Shown here piece by piece: positions 39,396 to 48,968 of a DNA stretch of 64,000 nt; positions within the stretch are counted from its first letter, which is position 1, and every line of letters starts with the position of its first letter. The notes below the pieces were generated by a model, which saw only the letters and a list, made by a program, of their open reading frames with translations, made no database searches and had not been told where the DNA came from. A program made the translations under genes and the position numbers. The stretch covers positions 1-64,000 of the forward strand of contig CAJUFN010000011.1 in assembly GCA_910585545.1 (NCBI GenBank), in the 5' to 3' direction. This DNA is from an uncultured Lachnospiraceae bacterium (lineage in GTDB: Bacteria > Bacillota > Clostridia > Lachnospirales > Lachnospiraceae).

Positions 39396-39860
39396 ATGTA
39401 TCTAGCATTTCTGGTGCTTTGGATTATTTTCAATGGCAAAATCACATTGGAAATTTTGGTGTTAGGCGTAATTGTATGCAGTGTATTATTTGCATTCTGC
39501 AGTAAATTCATGAATTACAGTTTACATAGGGATATTGCAGTAATGAAGAAGCTTCCTTTGATGTTTCAGTACATATTGATATTGATTATCGAAGTTCTCA
39601 AAGCGAATCGTCAGGTACTGCATTTTATTATGACGCCCAAATACCAGGTGGAACCACAGATCGTGCATTTTACATCAAACCTTAAAACAGAGACAGCGAG
39701 GGTAATTTTGGCAAATTCTATTACATTGACACCGGGAACCATTACGGTGGCATTGGAAGGAAATGAATTTGCCGTGCATTGTCTGGACAAGGAATTTGCA
39801 GAAGGAATAGAGAATTCGGTTTTTGCAGAGTTATTAGAGAAGATGGAGGCAGTGGAATAG
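39396..39860 (+). CDS. mrpE: Mrp antiporter subunit E
   Basis: A 154-residue membrane protein, first gene of the antiporter operon. MrpE features: two or three N-terminal hydrophobic helices (YLAFLVLWIIFNGKITLEIL, VLGVIVCSVLFAFCSKFMN), then the family block ILANSITLTPGTITVALEGNEFAVHCL near residues 105-130. MrpE is needed for full function of Mrp-type Na+(K+)/H+ antiporters. The next gene begins 1 bp after its stop. Confidence 0.9.
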   Translation: MYLAFLVLWIIFNGKITLEILVLGVIVCSVLFAFCSKFMNYSLHRDIAVMKKLPLMFQYILILIIEVLKANRQVLHFIMTPKYQVEPQIVHFTSNLKTETARVILANSITLTPGTITVALEGNEFAVHCLDKEFAEGIENSVFAELLEKMEAVE

Positions 39861-39861
39861 G

Positions 39862-40215
39862 ATGTATGAGATGATTTATCATGGGTTTTTATTGGCATGC
39901 ATGATTGTGATCGGTGGTTTGATCATCCTCTGTCTGATTCGTGCGGTGCTTGGACCAAGGCTTGCAGACAGAATTGTGGCCATCAATATGATCGGTACGA
40001 TGACAATCGTAGAAATTGCAATCTTGGCACTTTATATGAGAGAAAGTTATTTGTTTGACGTCTGTCTTATCTATGCCATGATTAGTTTCCTTGCAGTTGT
40101 AGTTCTTACAAAGATTTATGAGGGAGCTTATCAGGAACGGAAACTCAAATCACAGAGTTTGAAAAAAGGAGAGCCAGAAGCAGACAGGAAAGAACAAAAA
40201 GAGGAGGGACAATAA
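39862..40215 (+). CDS. mrpF: Mrp antiporter subunit F
   Basis: A 117-residue protein with three membrane helices. The MrpF block RAVLGPRLADRIVAINMIGTMT is at about residues 28-50, and the third helix is CLIYAMISFLAVVVLTKI. The C-terminal tail is charged and longer than usual. MrpF is a small scaffold subunit of the complex. Confidence 0.9.
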   Translation: MYEMIYHGFLLACMIVIGGLIILCLIRAVLGPRLADRIVAINMIGTMTIVEIAILALYMRESYLFDVCLIYAMISFLAVVVLTKIYEGAYQERKLKSQSLKKGEPEADRKEQKEEGQ

Positions 40216-40216
40216 G

Positions 40217-40546
40217 ATGGCTTGGGTACAACTGGTTATTGGCGGAATCTTTATTATTATTGGTCTGCTGACGCTTGCAGTGGCAGTTTTTGGTGTATTC
40301 CGTTTTCATTATGTATTAAATAGAATGCATTCATCAGCCATGGGAGATTCTCTTGGAATTTTGTTTATTATATTTGGGCTGATGATTTTAAGCGGTTTTA
40401 ATCTTGGAACATTAAAATTAGCGCTTATCATTGTCTTTTTCTGGCTTGCAGGTCCGGTATCTTCTCATATGATCGGACAGATGGAAATACTGACGAATGA
40501 AAAGCTTCATGAAGAATGCGAGGTGGAAGAAGATGGAAGTATTTAA
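40217..40546 (+). CDS. mrpG: Mrp antiporter subunit G
   Basis: A 109-residue protein with three membrane helices: VQLVIGGIFIIIGLLTLAVAVFG, then FRFHYVLNRMHSSAMGDSLG, which is the characteristic MrpG segment, and a last helix in PVSSHMIG context. It starts 1 bp after the stop of mrpF, and the next gene starts within its last codons. Confidence 0.9.
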   Translation: MAWVQLVIGGIFIIIGLLTLAVAVFGVFRFHYVLNRMHSSAMGDSLGILFIIFGLMILSGFNLGTLKLALIIVFFWLAGPVSSHMIGQMEILTNEKLHEECEVEEDGSI

Positions 40547-40805
40547 AGTTATTCTGCTGATATTTTTGATTTTATGTGCGATATCAGCGAGTCTTATTAA
40601 AAATCCGTTGATTTCCGTAATTGTATTTATGTCATACAGCCTTGTTATGTCTGTAATCTGGTTCCTTTTAGAATCACCTGATTTGGCCATCACAGAGGCA
40701 GCTGTAGGAGCAGGAGTCAGCAGTATTTTATTTTTTGTAACATTACGTAAGATTAAATTACTTTCAGAAAAAGGAGGCGGAGAAGATGAGCAAGATCAAG
40801 GATAA
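40533..40805 (+). CDS. DUF4040 (MbhD-like) subunit of the Mrp-type complex
   Basis: A 90-residue three-helix protein starting at ATG 40533 inside the end of mrpG. The block SVIWFLLESPDLAITEAAVGAGVSSILFF is the MbhD/DUF4040 domain, which in ordinary Mrp operons is part of the large MrpA subunit. Here it is a separate gene, so MrpA is split. It would form part of the proton or cation path at the joint of the complex. Confidence 0.85.
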   Translation: MEVFKVILLIFLILCAISASLIKNPLISVIVFMSYSLVMSVIWFLLESPDLAITEAAVGAGVSSILFFVTLRKIKLLSEKGGGEDEQDQG

Positions 40806-41742
40806 TTATGACGATAGCTTTTGGAACCGTCTGACAAAGTGGGTAAACGGAGAGAAAGATCCTTTCAAAGGAAAAATGGAAATGAAGCCCTTAAGGGAGA
40901 CAGAGGTGAAAGGAGATTCTGTTTATAATCCGGATCAGCTTGATGAGAGGAAGGTAGCACAGTATGTGGATGATCTTGGAAGAAACAAGGAGATGAAAGC
41001 ATTCCGAATTGTTTATAAGTTGAGTTCAATCGCACTCTGCCTGCTTCTGATCGCAGTTCTTTTACTGACAGTTTCCCATATGCCGGTTCTTGGTACGACA
41101 GACGGGCCGAATAATAATGAGGTCGCTGAGCGATATTTGGAAAAGGGTATGGAAGAAACTGGAGTTGTGAATACCGTCACAGGTATGATTTTAAGTTACC
41201 GTGGTTTCGATACGTTTGGTGAGACCTGCGTACTTTTCATTGCGGCTACCTGCGTGATTATCTTGCTTCGTAAAAGTGAGGAAGAGATTGAAAATACAAA
41301 AGAGACAGACTGGAAATATGAGCCGAAACCGGATGCGATTTTGCAGAGAGTGACACGTCTTGTCGTGCCGGTTATTTTTCTGTTTGGTTTCTATATTATA
41401 TTAAACGGACATCTCTCTCCGGGAGGCGGATTCTCAGGAGGAGCAACCATTGGAGCAGGACTTATTCTGTATGTAACAACATTTGGATTCCACAAGACAC
41501 AGAAGTTCTTCAGTGAGAAGACATACGATATTGTGAAAGTGGGAGCGTTGTCTTTATATAGTATAACGATGATTTACTATTTCTATACAGGAGCAAATAT
41601 GCTTAAGAATATTATTCCGCTTGGAACACCAGGAAACATCTTAAGCAGCGGTATGATTCTTCCAATCAATATTTTTGTCGGTCTGGAAGTTGCATGTACC
41701 ATGTATGCGTTTTTTGCATTGTTCCGAAGAGGAGGTATGTAG
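40786..41742 (+). CDS. MbhE + MrpB-like fused subunit
   Basis: A 318-residue protein. An unusual hydrophilic N terminus of about 80 residues precedes the membrane part. Residues about 120-165 (GMILSYRGFDTFGETCVLFIAA) are MbhE-like; after a linker, the second part (FGFYIILNGHLSPGGGFSGGATIGAGLILY) is MrpB/MnhB. In MrpA-type operons these two parts are the end of mrpA and mrpB. Their fusion shows a different subunit arrangement. It overlaps the preceding gene by 20 bp. Confidence 0.85.
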   Translation: MSKIKDNYDDSFWNRLTKWVNGEKDPFKGKMEMKPLRETEVKGDSVYNPDQLDERKVAQYVDDLGRNKEMKAFRIVYKLSSIALCLLLIAVLLLTVSHMPVLGTTDGPNNNEVAERYLEKGMEETGVVNTVTGMILSYRGFDTFGETCVLFIAATCVIILLRKSEEEIENTKETDWKYEPKPDAILQRVTRLVVPVIFLFGFYIILNGHLSPGGGFSGGATIGAGLILYVTTFGFHKTQKFFSEKTYDIVKVGALSLYSITMIYYFYTGANMLKNIIPLGTPGNILSSGMILPINIFVGLEVACTMYAFFALFRRGGM

Positions 41743-41743
41743 T

Positions 41744-42118
41744 ATGGGACCAAATTTACTTGTAAATATCGAAGAAGTAGCAGCAGTTATTCTGTTTGGT
41801 ATAGGATTTACCACACTTTTACTTCACAAAAATATGATCAAAAAGATTATCGGATTGAATATTATGGACACGGCTGTGTATCTGTTCCTTGCAAGTATGG
41901 GATACATCGAGGGACGTCTGGCTCCAATTATTGTAAATGGTGTGACTGACAAAACAAAATATATCAACCCGATTCCAAGTGGTCTTGTGCTTACTGGTAT
42001 CGTAGTATCTGTCAGTGTAACGGCATTGATGCTTGGACTTACGGTACGTTTGTATAGAAGGTATCATTCATTGGATCTCGATGAGATTCTGATGAGGATG
42101 CAGAAGGAGGCGCTGTAA
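41744..42118 (+). CDS. mrpC: Mrp antiporter subunit C (NuoK-like)
   Basis: A 124-residue three-helix protein starting at ATG 41744 (1 bp after the previous stop). It shows the NuoK/MrpC pattern: VAAVILFGIGFTTLLLHKNMIKKIIGLNIMDTAVYLFL, with the conserved Asn/Met region, and PSGLVLTGIVVSVSVTALMLGL. It overlaps the next gene start by one base (TAATG). Confidence 0.92.
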   Translation: MGPNLLVNIEEVAAVILFGIGFTTLLLHKNMIKKIIGLNIMDTAVYLFLASMGYIEGRLAPIIVNGVTDKTKYINPIPSGLVLTGIVVSVSVTALMLGLTVRLYRRYHSLDLDEILMRMQKEAL

Positions 42119-43617
42119 TGGATTTTGTACAGAATTTTCCTTGTTTTTCCATTGTTCTTTGTATGGTTGCGGGAATCGTCTCCACGCCGATGAAGGGAAA
42201 GCAGGCAAAAAGAGTAACGCTTACGGTCATAACACTGGTAGCGGTTATGTCAGTCATAACACTTATGTATACCATGTCAACCGGAAGCAGTTTTATCTAT
42301 ACGATGGGAAAATTTCCGGCTCCTTGGGGGAATGAAATCCGTGTAGGGGTTCTGGAAGCTTTGCTGGCAACGGTATTTTCACTGGTTACTTTATTCTCTT
42401 TGCTTGGTGGAATTGATTTGATTTTTCATGATGTAGAAGCAGAAAAAGTAAATTTATTCTTTATTTTGGTAGATTTGTTGTTGAGTTCTATGTTAGCGAT
42501 CATTTATACGAATGATTTGTTTACAAGTTATGTATTCGTAGAAATCAATACAATTGCAGCTTGCGGTATGATTTTGATTCGAGGAAACGGACGTTCGATG
42601 GTGGCTGCGACGCGTTATATGGTTATGAGCCTTATCGGTTCCGGTCTGTTTTTGATCGGGCTTGCCATGCTTTATGATATTACCGGACATTTGCTGATGC
42701 AAAACGCTCACCTTGCGTTGACAGAGTTGATCGGAAGAGGGGCTTATGAAGTACCGATCCTGGTGATTATAAGTTTTATTACAGTCGGTCTGGCAATTAA
42801 GAGTGGTTTGTATCCATTCCATTCATGGATGCCGGATGCCTACGGATATTCCACAGCATCAAGCAGTGCGATTTTGTCCGGTCTTGTATCAAAAAGTTAT
42901 ATTATTTTGTTGATCAAAATTTTCTATCGAGTGATCGGATTTGATAATGTGGTCACGAGTAAAATTGTCAATGTATTGTTTATATTCGGATTGATTGGAA
43001 TGATTATGGGCTCGATCAGCGCGATTATGGCAAAAGATATCTATCGGATGATCGCATATTCTTCGGTTGCCCAGATTGGCTATATCTATATGGGAATCGG
43101 TCTTGGCATTGAGGCCGGTATGATCGCGGCAGTTTTCCATATTTTGACCCATGCGGTGACAAAGTCGCTTTTGTTCTTATCAGCCAAAGGATTAAATGAA
43201 GTATCCGGACGAAAACGTTTATTCCCATATCTTCAGGGCGCGGCATTTCGTAATCCGCTTGCGGGAGCATCGTTCCTTATCGGAAGTCTTTCTATGGTAG
43301 GTATTCCGATGCTGGCAGGATTTATCGCAAAGATGTTATTTGCAACGGCAGCAGTAGAAGTAGGAGATATAAAGACGCTTAGCACATTGATCGTGCTTGC
43401 AATCAGTACGGTACTCAATGCAGTTTATTTTCTGCATACCGTTATCCGTATTTATACGCCGGTAAATGAACCGGAAGAATTTCATGGAATCCATATTCGA
43501 CCGAAAATGGGAGCAGCCTTGGCATTGCTTTGTCTGGTAGTTTTAAACTTTGTGTTAGGGCTTATGTCACAGCCGATCACCGATTTGATCGAACAGGGAA
43601 TTCATATGTTTGCATAG
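42118..43617 (+). CDS. Antiporter-like subunit 1 (MrpD/NuoN type)
   Basis: A 499-residue protein with about 13-14 membrane helices of the proton-conducting membrane transporter family. Key blocks: NTIAACGMILIRG (conserved Glu just before in FVEINT), SGLYPFHSWMPDAYGYSTASSSAILSG (Lys in helix 7 is in GLAIKSGLYPFH), and VFHILTHAVTKSLLFL with the helix-12 Lys. It would conduct protons or cations in the Mrp-like complex. First of four such large subunits in tandem. Confidence 0.9.
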   Translation: MDFVQNFPCFSIVLCMVAGIVSTPMKGKQAKRVTLTVITLVAVMSVITLMYTMSTGSSFIYTMGKFPAPWGNEIRVGVLEALLATVFSLVTLFSLLGGIDLIFHDVEAEKVNLFFILVDLLLSSMLAIIYTNDLFTSYVFVEINTIAACGMILIRGNGRSMVAATRYMVMSLIGSGLFLIGLAMLYDITGHLLMQNAHLALTELIGRGAYEVPILVIISFITVGLAIKSGLYPFHSWMPDAYGYSTASSSAILSGLVSKSYIILLIKIFYRVIGFDNVVTSKIVNVLFIFGLIGMIMGSISAIMAKDIYRMIAYSSVAQIGYIYMGIGLGIEAGMIAAVFHILTHAVTKSLLFLSAKGLNEVSGRKRLFPYLQGAAFRNPLAGASFLIGSLSMVGIPMLAGFIAKMLFATAAVEVGDIKTLSTLIVLAISTVLNAVYFLHTVIRIYTPVNEPEEFHGIHIRPKMGAALALLCLVVLNFVLGLMSQPITDLIEQGIHMFA

Positions 43618-43632
43618 AAGGAGGGGGAAAAG

Positions 43633-45117
43633 ATGAATATACAAATGATACTCGGAATCGCAATTTTACTTCCGATACTGGCAGGACTTCTGTTGCTTTT
43701 CCTTCAGGGAAAGATTGCAAACAGAACGGTAAAATGCGTTTTTATTTTTGCAGTTATGGCAGTCACATCTGCACTGGTAATACGTCTTATGCTGGTTGGC
43801 GATTACGAATTTGTCTTATGGCAGCTTACCGAAGGTTTAGAGCTTCGTGTAAAAATGGATTCTCTGACACGGTTATTTGCAGGGATGACAGTAGCGGCAT
43901 GGACACTTGGCGGTGTGTTTGCGTTTGAGTATATGAAACATGAGAATAACGAGGACCGTTATTTTGGATTTTATCTGATTGTAATGGGTGTGCTGGTTGC
44001 TTTGGATCATGCAGGAAATCTAATTACATTATATTTGTTCTTTGAACTTATGACATTGACATCCTTGCCGATGGTACTTCACAATCAGAGTCATGAGGCA
44101 GTGATGGCAGGTCTTAAGTACTTATTTTACTCCGTGGCAGGAGCATTTGCTGCGTTGTTTGGTATTTTTTATCTGTATGCACACGGTGCAGGAAGATTTT
44201 TTGAAGAAGGTGGTTATCTGCTTTCCATGGAAGGCTATACAGGAACTGTCTCTATGACGCTTCTGGTATTATTCCTTTTGATTGTGGGATTTGGTACGAA
44301 AGCGGGTATGTTTCCGATGCATGGCTGGCTTCCGACTGCCCATCCGGTTGCTCCGGCACCGGCGAGTGCCGTACTTTCCGGTATTATTACAAAAGCAGGT
44401 GTTTTGGCAATCATAAGAGTAATCTTTTATACTGTAGGTGCAGACTTTGTTCGCGGTACATGGGTGCAGTATGCATGGATGATCCTTACATTGATTACTG
44501 TTTTCATGGGATCCATGATGGCATTTAAAGAGCAGATATTGAAAAAGAGATTGGCATATTCTACAGTGAGCCAGGTCTCCTATATTTTGTTTGGACTTTC
44601 CGTGATGAATATAAGCGGCATGACAGGCGGGCTTGCACATTTTGTATTCCATAGTGTAGTAAAGAATTGTCTGTTCCTTGCTGCCGGTGTTATTATCTAT
44701 AAGACCGGAAAGACAACCGTGAAAGAACTTCGCGGTATCGGAAAACAGATGCCAATTACGATGTGGTGTTTTACACTGGTATCAATTACTCTGGTTGGAA
44801 TTCCACCGACGAGTGGATTCGTGAGCAAATGGTATCTTGCAATGGGTTCATTGGAAACCGGAATGAGTGCGCTTTCATGGATCGGACCGGTGGTACTGTT
44901 ATTAAGTGCTATGCTGACAGCAGGATATTTGCTGCCGATTTCCATTCAGGCATTTTTCCCGGGGCAGGATTTTGACTATAAGAATGTAGAGAAAAAGGAA
45001 CCGTCGCTTTGTATGACGGTACCGTTGATCCTATATACGGCGGCAGCTGTCTTGTTTGGTATGTTTCCGGAACCATTTATTAATTTCCTGCAGAATATTG
45101 CAGCAGGGATATTATAA
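43633..45117 (+). CDS. Antiporter-like subunit 2 (MrpD type)
   Basis: A 494-residue, about 14-helix protein. Family blocks: LYLFFELMTLTSLPMVLHNQ (Glu in helix 5), FGTKAGMFPMHGWLPTAHPVAPAPASAVLSGIITKAGV (helix 7 Lys and loop), and AHFVFHSVVKNCLFLAAG. Closest in pattern to MrpD and the N-terminal half of MrpA/NuoL. Separated from the first by 15 bp with GGAGGGGG ahead of the start. Confidence 0.9.
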   Translation: MNIQMILGIAILLPILAGLLLLFLQGKIANRTVKCVFIFAVMAVTSALVIRLMLVGDYEFVLWQLTEGLELRVKMDSLTRLFAGMTVAAWTLGGVFAFEYMKHENNEDRYFGFYLIVMGVLVALDHAGNLITLYLFFELMTLTSLPMVLHNQSHEAVMAGLKYLFYSVAGAFAALFGIFYLYAHGAGRFFEEGGYLLSMEGYTGTVSMTLLVLFLLIVGFGTKAGMFPMHGWLPTAHPVAPAPASAVLSGIITKAGVLAIIRVIFYTVGADFVRGTWVQYAWMILTLITVFMGSMMAFKEQILKKRLAYSTVSQVSYILFGLSVMNISGMTGGLAHFVFHSVVKNCLFLAAGVIIYKTGKTTVKELRGIGKQMPITMWCFTLVSITLVGIPPTSGFVSKWYLAMGSLETGMSALSWIGPVVLLLSAMLTAGYLLPISIQAFFPGQDFDYKNVEKKEPSLCMTVPLILYTAAAVLFGMFPEPFINFLQNIAAGIL

Positions 45118-45132
45118 GGAGGGAGGAGCAAG

Positions 45133-46611
45133 ATGAGTAATGTATTTTTAGTTCTCCCGGTGGTACTTCCGATTTTGGGAGGAGCATTAATGCCTCTTTT
45201 GCGTCTGCCAGACAAAAAGAGAAATATTTTATTGGAAATCATAGTGCTGATTACTTCAGCCTTGGCTTTGATATGTGTATTTAATAATCCAGAAGATGGA
45301 TTTACGTTGTTCCATCTTACCGGTAATTTAGATTTTGCACTGCGTCTTGACGGACTTGGAAGTGTATTTACTTGTTTGATTGCAATTTTATGGCCGCTTG
45401 CGACGTTGTATGCATTTGAATATATGCGTCACGAAGAGCGCACGACAAGCTTTTTTGCTTTCTATACGATGACTTATGGTGTGACAATGGGGATTGCCAT
45501 GGCGAAAAATCTTGTTACGATGTATCTCTTCTATGAGCTTTTGACATTAGTATCCGTATATCTGGTTATGCATCCGATGACGAAGAAAGCAATTCGTGCC
45601 AGCCGTACCTATCTTTACTATTCTATCGGCGGTGCAGCATTTGCGTTTATTTCGCTGATATTTGTTATCGTGTACGGAAATACAACGGATTTTGTACTAG
45701 GAGGAGTATTGGATCTTGGCAAAATCGGTGAGAATGTCCAGGTGATGTTGTTTGTATATTTGATGGCATTCTGGGGATTTGGTGTAAAAGCGGCAATTTT
45801 CCCATTTCAGGGATGGCTGCCGAAAGCTTCTGTTGCACCAACACCGGTTACGGCTCTTCTCCATGCGGTAGCAGTTGTAAAATCTGGAGCATTTGCGATC
45901 ATGCGTTTGACTTATTTTTGCTTTGGTGCAGATTTTATCCGGGGTACATGGGCGCACTTTGCAGTGATCAGTATTGCTATGATCAGTGTTATCTATGGCT
46001 CGACGATGGCGGTAAAAGAGACACACTTTAAAAGAAGGCTTGCTTTTTCAACAATTAGTAACTTGTCTTACATTTTACTTGGCGTGACCATGATGAGCCC
46101 GCTTGGTCTCTTTGCAGGTATCAGTCATTTAGTGATTCATGCAATTATGAAGATTGGTGCATTCTTTAGTGCCGGTGCAGTATTGCATCAAAGCAATAAG
46201 GAATATATTGATGAATTAAATGGTCTTGGAAGAAAGATGCCGTTTGTATTTACAACATTTACTATATGTGGTTTATCGTTGATCGGAATTCCGTTGTTTG
46301 CCGGATTTATCAGCAAGTGGAATATCGCGGCAGCCGCAATGGAAACGGGAGCAGAATTCCCGTATGCGTATGTAGCAGTAGGCGTACTTTTGTATTCGGC
46401 GCTTATGACAGCGGTTTACATTATGACGGTTGCGATCCGTGCATGGTTCCCGGATAAAGGTTATAATGCAAAAGCAAACGAAGGCGTGAAAGACCCGAAC
46501 TGGGAGATGAAGCTTCCATTGCTTTTGTTTATGATTGCAATTATTGCTATTGGATTATATTCACAGCCGCTTATGGAAATTTTCCAGAAAGTGGCAAATG
46601 GAATTATTTAG
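45133..46611 (+). CDS. Antiporter-like subunit 3 (MrpD type)
   Basis: A 492-residue, about 14-helix protein. Blocks: LYLFYELLTLVSVYLVMHP, FGVKAAIFPFQGWLPKASVAPTPVTALLHAVAVVKSGAF, and SHLVIHAIMKIGAFFSAGA. It follows subunit 2 by 15 bp (GGAGGGAGGAG). Each of subunits 1-4 keeps the acidic and Lys positions that carry protons in this family, so all may be active. Confidence 0.9.
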   Translation: MSNVFLVLPVVLPILGGALMPLLRLPDKKRNILLEIIVLITSALALICVFNNPEDGFTLFHLTGNLDFALRLDGLGSVFTCLIAILWPLATLYAFEYMRHEERTTSFFAFYTMTYGVTMGIAMAKNLVTMYLFYELLTLVSVYLVMHPMTKKAIRASRTYLYYSIGGAAFAFISLIFVIVYGNTTDFVLGGVLDLGKIGENVQVMLFVYLMAFWGFGVKAAIFPFQGWLPKASVAPTPVTALLHAVAVVKSGAFAIMRLTYFCFGADFIRGTWAHFAVISIAMISVIYGSTMAVKETHFKRRLAFSTISNLSYILLGVTMMSPLGLFAGISHLVIHAIMKIGAFFSAGAVLHQSNKEYIDELNGLGRKMPFVFTTFTICGLSLIGIPLFAGFISKWNIAAAAMETGAEFPYAYVAVGVLLYSALMTAVYIMTVAIRAWFPDKGYNAKANEGVKDPNWEMKLPLLLFMIAIIAIGLYSQPLMEIFQKVANGII

Positions 46612-46625
46612 AAAGGAGAAAAGTT

Positions 46626-48779
46626 ATGTCTGGTAATTTTGAATTGTTTCATGCAGTTTGGTTCCCGTTTGCGGCAGCTTTTCTCTGCTACCTTACGGGA
46701 AGAGTGAATAAGAGAGTGCGCGACAGAGTACTTCAGCTTTCTGTGATTGTAGAATTTGCCTTGATTATCTGGGCAGCAATGACTTGCATGCGTATTGGAA
46801 GTCTGGAATTTTTCTGGCAAGGCTTCTGTATGCAGGGCTTGTATCTTAAGATGGATGGATTTCGTCTGCTGTATGGAGGAATTGCAGCATTCATGTGGAT
46901 GATGACGGGAATCTTTTCCAGAGAATATTTTTCACATTATCGTAACCGCAATCGTTATTATTTCTTTTTCCTTTTAACGTTGGGGGCAACGATAGGTGTG
47001 TTCCTATCAGGGGACTTCTATACGACATTCATTTTCTTTGAAATTATGTCACTGACTTCTTATGTGTGGGTTGTTCATGACGAAAAACCGGCGGCAATGA
47101 AGGCGGGGGAAATTTACCTTGCGATTGCCGTAATCGGTGGTCTTGTGATGCTGATGGGATTGTTCTTGCTGTATAATGCAACAGGAACATTGCGTATGTC
47201 AGAACTTTATGATGCGGTAAAAGCAGTTTGGGGAGAAAAACAGACTCAGATTTATATCGCGGGAGGCTGTATGCTATTTGGCTTTGGCGCCAAAGCTGGT
47301 ATGTTTCCGCTGCATATCTGGCTTCCAAAAGCCCATCCGGTGGCGCCGGCTCCGGCAAGTGCGCTGCTTTCAGGTATTTTAACGAAGACAGGTGTGTATG
47401 GCGTACTTGTTGTCTCAGCAGAGATTTTCCGTCATGATCCGAAATGGGGGACGCTGGTATTATATCTTGGTGTAATTACCATGTTTGGCGGAGCATTACT
47501 GGCAGTATTTTCCGTGGATTTAAAGAGAACGTTGGCATGTTCTTCTATGTCGCAGATTGGATTTATTCTTGTTGGCGTTGGAATGATGGAACTTTTAGGG
47601 GTTCATGGGACATTGGCAGTTCGGGGAACGATTCTGCATATGGTAAATCATTCTATGATCAAGCTTGTACTCTTTATGGCGGCCGGTGTGGTATATATGA
47701 ATTTACATGCACTGAACTTAAATGACATTCGTGGATTTGGACGTAATAAGCCACTATTAAAAGGAATGTTTCTTATGGGAGCATTGAGCATTGGCGGTAT
47801 TCCAGGGTGGAGCGGTTATGTCAGCAAGACACTTTTGCATGAGAGTATCGTGGAATATGCGGCAGAGCTTGGTGCACATGGAGAACCAGCGCTTAGTATT
47901 CATGTTATTGAATGGATTTTCCTTCTGACAGGAGGAATGACGATTGCTTATATGACGAAGTTATTCGTAGCAGTGTTTGTGGATAGACATCCTACAAGGC
48001 AGAAAGAATTTGATGCGAAGAAGAAGTATATGAATGCGGAGAGTATGTTTGCACTTATTGTGCCGACGATATTACTTGTAGTGTTAGGATTCCTTCCGTA
48101 TCTGACGATGGATAAGATCGCAGATTTTGCACAAGAATTTCTGCATGGAGAGTCTTTGGAACATGCAGTTCACTATTTTAGTCTTGTGAATTTAAAAGGA
48201 GCAGCAATTTCTATCACGATCGGAGCGTTGGTTTATATATTCTTTATCAGAAAGTTCTTGATGAGTAAGGATAAGAAGAGCGAGGGAGCATACTTAAATG
48301 TATGGCCAGGCTGGGCAGATGTAGAAGATTTGATCTACCGCCCGGTATTGCAGAAAGCAGCAATCACAGTTGTGGCAGGGATTTGTAAGATGATTGACCA
48401 GATGTATGTGACGAGAATGATCTTGAACAGTATTTTAAATGTCATGGCATTCTTCAGCCGTGTCTGTGATCATATGCTTGACAGTATTTTGATGTTCTTT
48501 AGAAGCACGACACATAAGAGCCGCACAGAGAGTCATGTATACTTGATTGGAAGTAAGCTTTCCCGTGGATTAGGTACAGTGCTTGATAATTGTGTAGCAG
48601 TCTTAAACCGTACGATACGAAAGAAACGTCCGATTGAAAGATCTTATGTCGTAACCTTTGCAGAGTGGGAAGAAGTAATGCATAAGACCAATCGCTTGAT
48701 TGGTGCAAGTCTTTCCTTTGGTCTTATGATGGCGGCAATTGGATTGGCATTGACATTAGTATACTTATTGTGGTGGTAA
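46626..48779 (+). CDS. Antiporter-like subunit 4 with C-terminal extension
   Basis: A 717-residue protein. Its first about 450 residues are again the transporter domain (TFIFFEIMSLTSYVWVVHDE, FGAKAGMFPLHIWLPKAHPVAPAPASALLSGILTK, LHMVNHSMIKLVLFMAAG). The last about 250 residues carry a few more hydrophobic helices (SITIGALVYIFFIR; the final MMAAIGLALTLVYLLWW) and a soluble stretch, as seen in HyfB/NuoL-like long subunits. Starts 14 bp after subunit 3 (AAAGGAG). It ends the operon before a strong terminator. Confidence 0.88.
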   Translation: MSGNFELFHAVWFPFAAAFLCYLTGRVNKRVRDRVLQLSVIVEFALIIWAAMTCMRIGSLEFFWQGFCMQGLYLKMDGFRLLYGGIAAFMWMMTGIFSREYFSHYRNRNRYYFFFLLTLGATIGVFLSGDFYTTFIFFEIMSLTSYVWVVHDEKPAAMKAGEIYLAIAVIGGLVMLMGLFLLYNATGTLRMSELYDAVKAVWGEKQTQIYIAGGCMLFGFGAKAGMFPLHIWLPKAHPVAPAPASALLSGILTKTGVYGVLVVSAEIFRHDPKWGTLVLYLGVITMFGGALLAVFSVDLKRTLACSSMSQIGFILVGVGMMELLGVHGTLAVRGTILHMVNHSMIKLVLFMAAGVVYMNLHALNLNDIRGFGRNKPLLKGMFLMGALSIGGIPGWSGYVSKTLLHESIVEYAAELGAHGEPALSIHVIEWIFLLTGGMTIAYMTKLFVAVFVDRHPTRQKEFDAKKKYMNAESMFALIVPTILLVVLGFLPYLTMDKIADFAQEFLHGESLEHAVHYFSLVNLKGAAISITIGALVYIFFIRKFLMSKDKKSEGAYLNVWPGWADVEDLIYRPVLQKAAITVVAGICKMIDQMYVTRMILNSILNVMAFFSRVCDHMLDSILMFFRSTTHKSRTESHVYLIGSKLSRGLGTVLDNCVAVLNRTIRKKRPIERSYVVTFAEWEEVMHKTNRLIGASLSFGLMMAAIGLALTLVYLLWW

Positions 48780-48796
48780 AAATAGGATGAGAAAAA

Positions 48797-48837
48797 GCAA
48801 GTATGATATCTAAAAAAGATATATACTTGCTTTTTTT
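48797..48837 (+). terminator. Terminator of the Mrp operon
   Basis: GCAAGTATGATATC (48797-48810) pairs with GATATATACTTGC (48818-48830), one bulge, followed by seven T. Confidence 0.88.
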
Positions 48838-48968
48838 GTACAGTAATATCAAATGGAGTAAAATTGTGTTCTGAGAAAAAATAGAATAAGATAATAATTT
48901 CAAGACAATTCAAACCTAATATGATATAATGTTGACATAAATGAAAATCGGGAAAGGGGAAAAGTACG

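Noticed and set aside
39396..48779. Membrane-bound hydrogenase (Mbh/Ech) operon
   Set aside because: MbhD/E-like parts are present, but no hydrogenase large or small subunit or Fe-S subunit genes are found.
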